From UBA4877 sp002399345 (GTDB lineage Bacteria > Bacillota > Thermoanaerobacteria > Thermoanaerobacterales > UBA4877), in the NCBI GenBank assembly GCA_036752905.1, contig DAIORT010000022.1:1-8760 (forward strand): DNA of 8,760 nt, read 5' to 3'. The number at the start of each line of letters is the position of its first letter. Position 1 is the stretch's first letter. Below are positions 6,119 through 8,760 of this stretch, one piece after another. A program made the translations under genes and the position numbers. The notes beneath the pieces are model-generated. The model ran no database searches and had not been told where the DNA came from. It saw only the letters and a program-made list of their open reading frames with translations.

Positions 6119-6143
6119 CAGGGCGGCCTTTTATACCACCCTG
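6119..6143. repeat. Intergenic hairpin between tdk and the HAD gene
   Basis: CAGGGCGG (6119-6126) and CCACCCTG (6136-6143) form an 8-bp GC-rich stem with one wobble pair and a 9-base loop. On the minus strand it is followed by CAGATAAATTAAC rather than a run of U, so it is not a standard terminator. It could moderate read-through or mRNA stability between the two genes. Confidence 0.4.
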
Positions 6144-6176
6144 ACTCTTCTGCTATAATATTACGCTTGGTGATGT

Positions 6177-6755
6177 TTATTTTATTATTACATGATGCTC
6201 CCTGCACCTGGCCTCATACCTATCCACCCCTCCTACAAGGATAGTGGAATCATCCCAATGAGCCGGTTTACCGTTTATTATCCGTTGTGTCATTATGGCG
6301 GCCTGGCCGCATACGGAGCATATGGCATACAGCCTCTCATCTTCATCAGCTATGGCAAGGAGATCACCCATCGGTCCAAAGGGCTCACCTCTAAAATCCG
6401 TATCGAGTCCCGCCAAAATAATCCTATATCCCTTATATATTAAAGTTTTCGCGACCTTAACGATTCCCTCATCAAAAAATTGTCCCTCATCAATACCTAT
6501 AACATCATAATGTACACCGCTTTTTTCTTTATCTAATATTCTTCCTAATATTTCATAAGAGCCTCGGATCGGCACTGCCTGTAATTTAATACCATTATGC
6601 GAAACCACATCGGCCGCTTCATATCTATTATCAATTGCCGGTTTAAACAGCATAAATGTTTGCCTGGCATACTGCAGTCGGTTCAGCCTCCTTATAAGTT
6701 CTTCCGTTTTTCCTGAAAACATACAACCTCTGATAACCTCAAGTTTTCCTGTCAT
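6177..6755 (-). CDS. tdk: Thymidine kinase, type II
   Basis: This enzyme phosphorylates thymidine (and deoxyuridine) with ATP to the 5'-monophosphate in pyrimidine salvage. The 192-residue length is normal for bacterial type II enzymes. Visible motifs are the P-loop GCMFSGKT (10-17), the catalytic Glu in IDEGQFF (E90), and GLDTDFRGEPF (116-126) leading to the lasso region. The structural zinc site is CSVC (C146, C149) with CREH (C184, H187). The thymidine-binding loop is GGVDRYEARC, with Y180. The start ATG at 6755 follows AAAGGGG with 6 bases between, a good site. A terminator for the preceding gene and a nested dyad lie directly upstream, so tdk appears to begin its own transcription unit with the HAD gene downstream. 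Confidence 0.96.
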   Translation of the reverse strand: MTGKLEVIRGCMFSGKTEELIRRLNRLQYARQTFMLFKPAIDNRYEAADVVSHNGIKLQAVPIRGSYEILGRILDKEKSGVHYDVIGIDEGQFFDEGIVKVAKTLIYKGYRIILAGLDTDFRGEPFGPMGDLLAIADEDERLYAICSVCGQAAIMTQRIINGKPAHWDDSTILVGGVDRYEARCREHHVIIK

Positions 6756-6770
6756 TATTATCCCCTTTCA

Positions 6771-6802
6771 TTGATCACAAGATATATAATATCACAGATC
6801 AA
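6771..6802. promoter_or_regulatory. Nested dyad in the tdk upstream region
   Basis: TTGATC (6771-6776) and GATCAA (6797-6802) are perfect 6-bp arms. They enclose a second perfect pair, GATAT (6781-6785) and ATATC (6789-6793), around ATA. The element sits 15 bp before the tdk ATG and its right end touches the U-tract of the upstream terminator. It could be an operator over an AT-rich tdk promoter, though no clear -35/-10 pair was found. Confidence 0.4.
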
Positions 6803-6831
6803 TAAAAAAGGGCTGCCTTACTCGGCAGTCC
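6801..6831 (-). terminator. Rho-independent terminator after the FadR-type regulator
   Basis: On the minus strand GGACTGCC and GGCAGCCC pair around the loop GAGTAA, with one A-C mismatch inside the stem, followed by TTTTTTATT. It lies 64 bp after the regulator stop codon and separates that operon from tdk. Confidence 0.8.
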
Positions 6832-6895
6832 ATATCAAATCTCTCCGGCCTCAAGCCCCCCCAAAACACAGTATTGGCCTGGCCTCATGGTGAAA

Positions 6896-7591
6896 TTACA
6901 GACTCTTTAACTTATATTCCACAAAATCAATATGCTGTTCCATCTCTTTTGATGCAGCTCCGCCATTGCCGCTTTCAATACATTCAACTATCTTTTTGTG
7001 CTGCTTTAAGAGCTCATCAGCACTGCCCTCAGACCTCATCATTCTATTCCTGGCATCTTTTATATACGAATCAATACCATCCGCTATAGCGTTGACTATA
7101 TCTATAAGGAGCTTATTTCCAGTAGACCGGCTTATAATCCTGTGAAGCTGTTTGTCTGCATCAGCCCTTACACCGTCATCACTGTTTTTTTCCATTATGC
7201 TGATCTGATCTTTCATATTTTCAATGTCCTCTTCCGTATGTCTTGCTGCTGCTATCATAGCACAGGCGCTCTCCAGTATCTTTCTTACTTCGATAAAATC
7301 AGACTGATTCTTCTCGAGGGCAATGGCCATGGAAAAAGGCTCAACCATAGCGCCGGTAATTTCATTAACGATAAATGTCCCCTCTCCCGGCCTGCTTTCA
7401 ATAATGCCCATTATCTCCATAGACCTAAGCGCCTCTCTCATAGAAGCCCTACTTACGCCCAATTTTTGGCATAATAAACGCTCCGGAGGTAGCCTGTCTC
7501 CTTTTTTAAGATCACCATTGTATATCATCTTTTTAAATTGTTCTATTATATCTCTGTATATCCTCTGTGTCTTTATCGGCGTAAATTCCAT
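6896..7591 (-). CDS. FadR-subfamily GntR transcriptional regulator with FCD domain
   Basis: This DNA-binding regulator has 231 residues, the normal size for FadR-type GntR proteins. The N-terminal winged helix (about 8-77) includes GDRLPPERLLCQKLGVSRAS and MREALRSMEIMGIIESRPGEGTFI, close to the family pattern. The C-terminal all-helical FCD domain (about 95-225) has the conserved Arg in EVRKILE (R103) and a complete metal-site pattern D146, H150, H198 and H220. FCD proteins of this kind bind a metal with a carboxylate such as a hydroxy acid or sugar acid. The start ATG at 7591 follows AGGAG with 6 bases between. The gene is 64 bp downstream of a 2-hydroxyacid dehydrogenase, probably in one transcript, so a 2-hydroxy or 2-oxo acid effector is a reasonable inference. 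Confidence 0.92.
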   Translation of the reverse strand: MEFTPIKTQRIYRDIIEQFKKMIYNGDLKKGDRLPPERLLCQKLGVSRASMREALRSMEIMGIIESRPGEGTFIVNEITGAMVEPFSMAIALEKNQSDFIEVRKILESACAMIAAARHTEEDIENMKDQISIMEKNSDDGVRADADKQLHRIISRSTGNKLLIDIVNAIADGIDSYIKDARNRMMRSEGSADELLKQHKKIVECIESGNGGAASKEMEQHIDFVEYKLKSL

Positions 7592-7655
7592 TTGCTTCTC
7601 CTGCCAGTCTATTTATTTTTTAATTCTCTAATATATCATATGCACACCATAAAAC

Positions 7656-8630
7656 CTATTTCCCGTAAACCTCGCTGTTTACTATATTAGCAGGTTTATT
7701 ACCCTTTAATACGGCCAGGCAGTCGTCCACTACCATATCCGACATTTTTGCCCTGGTCTCATATGTCGCACTACCAATATGAGGTTCTAAAACTACGTTG
7801 TCCATACTCAGAAGTTCTTCTGTCACTTTAGGCTCATCCTCATAAACATCCAGGCCTGCGCCGGCAATCCACCCCTCTTTGAGAGCTTTAACAAGAGCAG
7901 ACTCATCAATGATCGGCCCGCGTGCAGCATTTACCAATATACAGTTTTTCTTCATACTCTTAAACTGTTTCTCCCCCAACATGTGTCTCGTCTCATCAGT
8001 GAGCGGTGCATGAATGGATATAAAGTCTGACTTAGTTATAATATCATCCAAGCTCACATACTCTACGCCCAAATCCTTTTCCTCCTGTTCGGATAAGCGG
8101 TGTCTATTGTGGTAAATGACATGCATTTCAAACCCTGAAGCCCTCTTGGCAACAGCACTCCCTATCCTTCCCATTCCAATGATTCCGAGAGTCTTGCCGG
8201 TAAAATCATAACCCAGCATAAGCTTCGGGGCCCAACCGTCAAACTTTCCCGCTCTTAAATATTTGTCACCCTCCAGTATCCTCCTGGAAGTAGACATCAT
8301 AAGTGCCCAGGCCAGGTCGGCAGTGGCATTGGTAAGTACTCCGGGTGTATTGGTTACAACTATACCCTTTGACGTCGCCGTTTTAACATCAATATTATTG
8401 AAACCCACTGCATAATTAGATATGACCTTGAGATTAGTTGCAGCATTTAAAACCTCGCCATCTATCGGATTGTCCAGCATGGATATAAAGCCATCCTTAT
8501 CCTTTATCCTAGCCATTAAATCCTTCTTAGTAAGCTTGGTGCCTTCCGGAACACAATCAAGATCCACCTCTCCTTTTAATCTTTCCATAGCAGGCCCGGG
8601 AATCTCTCGAGCTAGAAGAACCTTAAACAT
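7656..8630 (-). CDS. D-2-hydroxyacid dehydrogenase, glyoxylate/hydroxypyruvate reductase type
   Basis: A cytoplasmic NAD(P)H-dependent enzyme that reduces a 2-oxo acid such as glyoxylate or hydroxypyruvate to the D-2-hydroxy acid. Its 324 residues are normal length. Visible features are the substrate loop AVGFNNID (74-81), the Rossmann motif GMGRIG (152-157), and the catalytic triad Arg in NAARGPI (R237), Glu in DVYEDEP (E266) and His in EPHIGSAT (H284). After the second Rossmann strand comes HNRHR (174-178) rather than an acidic residue, favouring NADPH over NADH. The start is the ATG at 8630, after AAGGGGGG at normal spacing. Extending to 8702 would add 24 residues that run over the promoter and are unlike the family. 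2-Ketogluconate reductase or a phosphoglycerate dehydrogenase-like role cannot be excluded, but there is no C-terminal ACT domain. Confidence 0.93.
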   Translation of the reverse strand: MFKVLLAREIPGPAMERLKGEVDLDCVPEGTKLTKKDLMARIKDKDGFISMLDNPIDGEVLNAATNLKVISNYAVGFNNIDVKTATSKGIVVTNTPGVLTNATADLAWALMMSTSRRILEGDKYLRAGKFDGWAPKLMLGYDFTGKTLGIIGMGRIGSAVAKRASGFEMHVIYHNRHRLSEQEEKDLGVEYVSLDDIITKSDFISIHAPLTDETRHMLGEKQFKSMKKNCILVNAARGPIIDESALVKALKEGWIAGAGLDVYEDEPKVTEELLSMDNVVLEPHIGSATYETRAKMSDMVVDDCLAVLKGNKPANIVNSEVYGK

Positions 8631-8664
8631 AAAGATAGCCCCCTTAGAATTTTTATCTATATAT

Positions 8665-8673
8665 ATTATACCA
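8665..8673 (-). promoter_or_regulatory. Extended -10 promoter of the dehydrogenase operon
   Basis: On the minus strand TGG precedes a perfect TATAAT (8665-8670), an extended -10. The -35 is weak (TTGTGC lies 19 bases upstream), which extended -10 promoters tolerate. Transcription would start near 8658, giving a leader of about 28 bases to the ATG at 8630. Confidence 0.6.
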
Positions 8674-8685
8674 AATAAGCAGGTA

Positions 8686-8697
8686 AATTGCACAATT
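8686..8697. promoter_or_regulatory. 12-bp dyad at the -35 of the dehydrogenase promoter
   Basis: AATTG (8686-8690) and CAATT (8693-8697) are perfect 5-bp arms around two bases. The position over the weak -35 suits a regulator site, possibly for the operon's own FadR-type protein, but it does not fit the TnGTnnnACnA pattern usual for that subfamily. Confidence 0.3.
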
Positions 8698-8700
8698 AGC

Positions 8701-8746
8701 ATTATATTATGTATAATTGAGATAACGTTATTTTACATAATATAAT
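8701..8746. repeat. 13-bp perfect inverted repeat enclosing a 10-bp palindrome
   Basis: ATTATATTATGTA (8701-8713) and TACATAATATAAT (8734-8746) are perfect inverted arms. The 20-base spacer holds the perfect palindrome ATAACGTTAT (8722-8731). The outer ends contain TATAAT on each strand. On the plus strand TTGAGA (8717-8722) and TATAAT (8741-8746), 18 bases apart, could be a promoter reading out of the right edge. No U-tract follows on either strand, so a terminator is unlikely; a regulatory site between divergent promoters is possible. Confidence 0.5.
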
Positions 8747-8760
8747 TTCTATGGGTTAGC

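Noticed and set aside
6119..6143. Terminator between tdk and the HAD gene
   Set aside because: The stem is good but no run of U follows on the minus strand, so I list it only as a hairpin.
6832..6895. Small ORF MRPGQYCVLGG in the GC-rich stretch after the regulator
   Set aside because: It has only 17 codons and no ribosome binding site, and it lies between a stop codon and a terminator.
8631..8702. 24-codon N-terminal extension of the dehydrogenase
   Set aside because: The extension covers the TATAAT promoter and the ribosome binding site, and the family begins at MFKVLLAREIPG.

Overview
The window looks like a chromosomal segment of a low-GC, AT-rich Firmicute, most likely an anaerobic Clostridia-type bacterium. 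This rests on strong purine-rich ribosome binding sites, frequent ATA/AGA codons, a YtrA-type ABC operon, a DUF1538/P-II gene pair, and a CRISPR repeat of the form common in clostridial type I-B arrays. No database search was possible, so species and subtype are inference. Every confident gene is on the minus strand, so the window is read right to left.

Right to left: (1) An extended -10 promoter (8665-8673) serves a D-2-hydroxyacid dehydrogenase of the glyoxylate/hydroxypyruvate reductase type. It is followed 64 bp later by a FadR-subfamily GntR regulator with an intact FCD metal site, and the unit ends at a rho-independent terminator (6801-6831). (2) A nested dyad (6771-6802) precedes tdk (type II thymidine kinase) and a HAD-IA phosphatase-like gene. 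(3) A 465-bp gene-poor stretch (5005-5469) holds a plausible extended -10 promoter and one doubtful 47-codon ORF. (4) An internally duplicated DUF1538 membrane protein overlaps by 26 bp a gene for a protein made of two fused P-II-like domains. That unit ends at a 17-bp-stem terminator (2670-2713). (5) Immediately beyond it lies a sigma-A-type promoter with an inverted-repeat operator over its -10. It drives a YtrA-type GntR repressor, an ABC ATPase and an ABC-2 permease, all translationally coupled, followed by a lipoprotein gene broken by frameshifts and a stop. (6) The left edge (1-55) is the end of a CRISPR array: 25 bases of a spacer and one complete 30-nt repeat. Read on the minus strand the repeat ends in ATTGAAAC, so the array runs left out of the window and positions 56 rightward are its leader, with a promoter at 125-152. 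No cas gene is present.

Two things stand out. The DUF1538 protein and its P-II partner are both internally duplicated and tightly coupled, which suggests an uncharacterised transporter with a matched P-II-type sensor, analogous in layout to AmtB-GlnK or SbtA-SbtB. The CRISPR edge is easily missed because only one repeat is in view, yet it captures the leader-proximal, probably youngest spacer.
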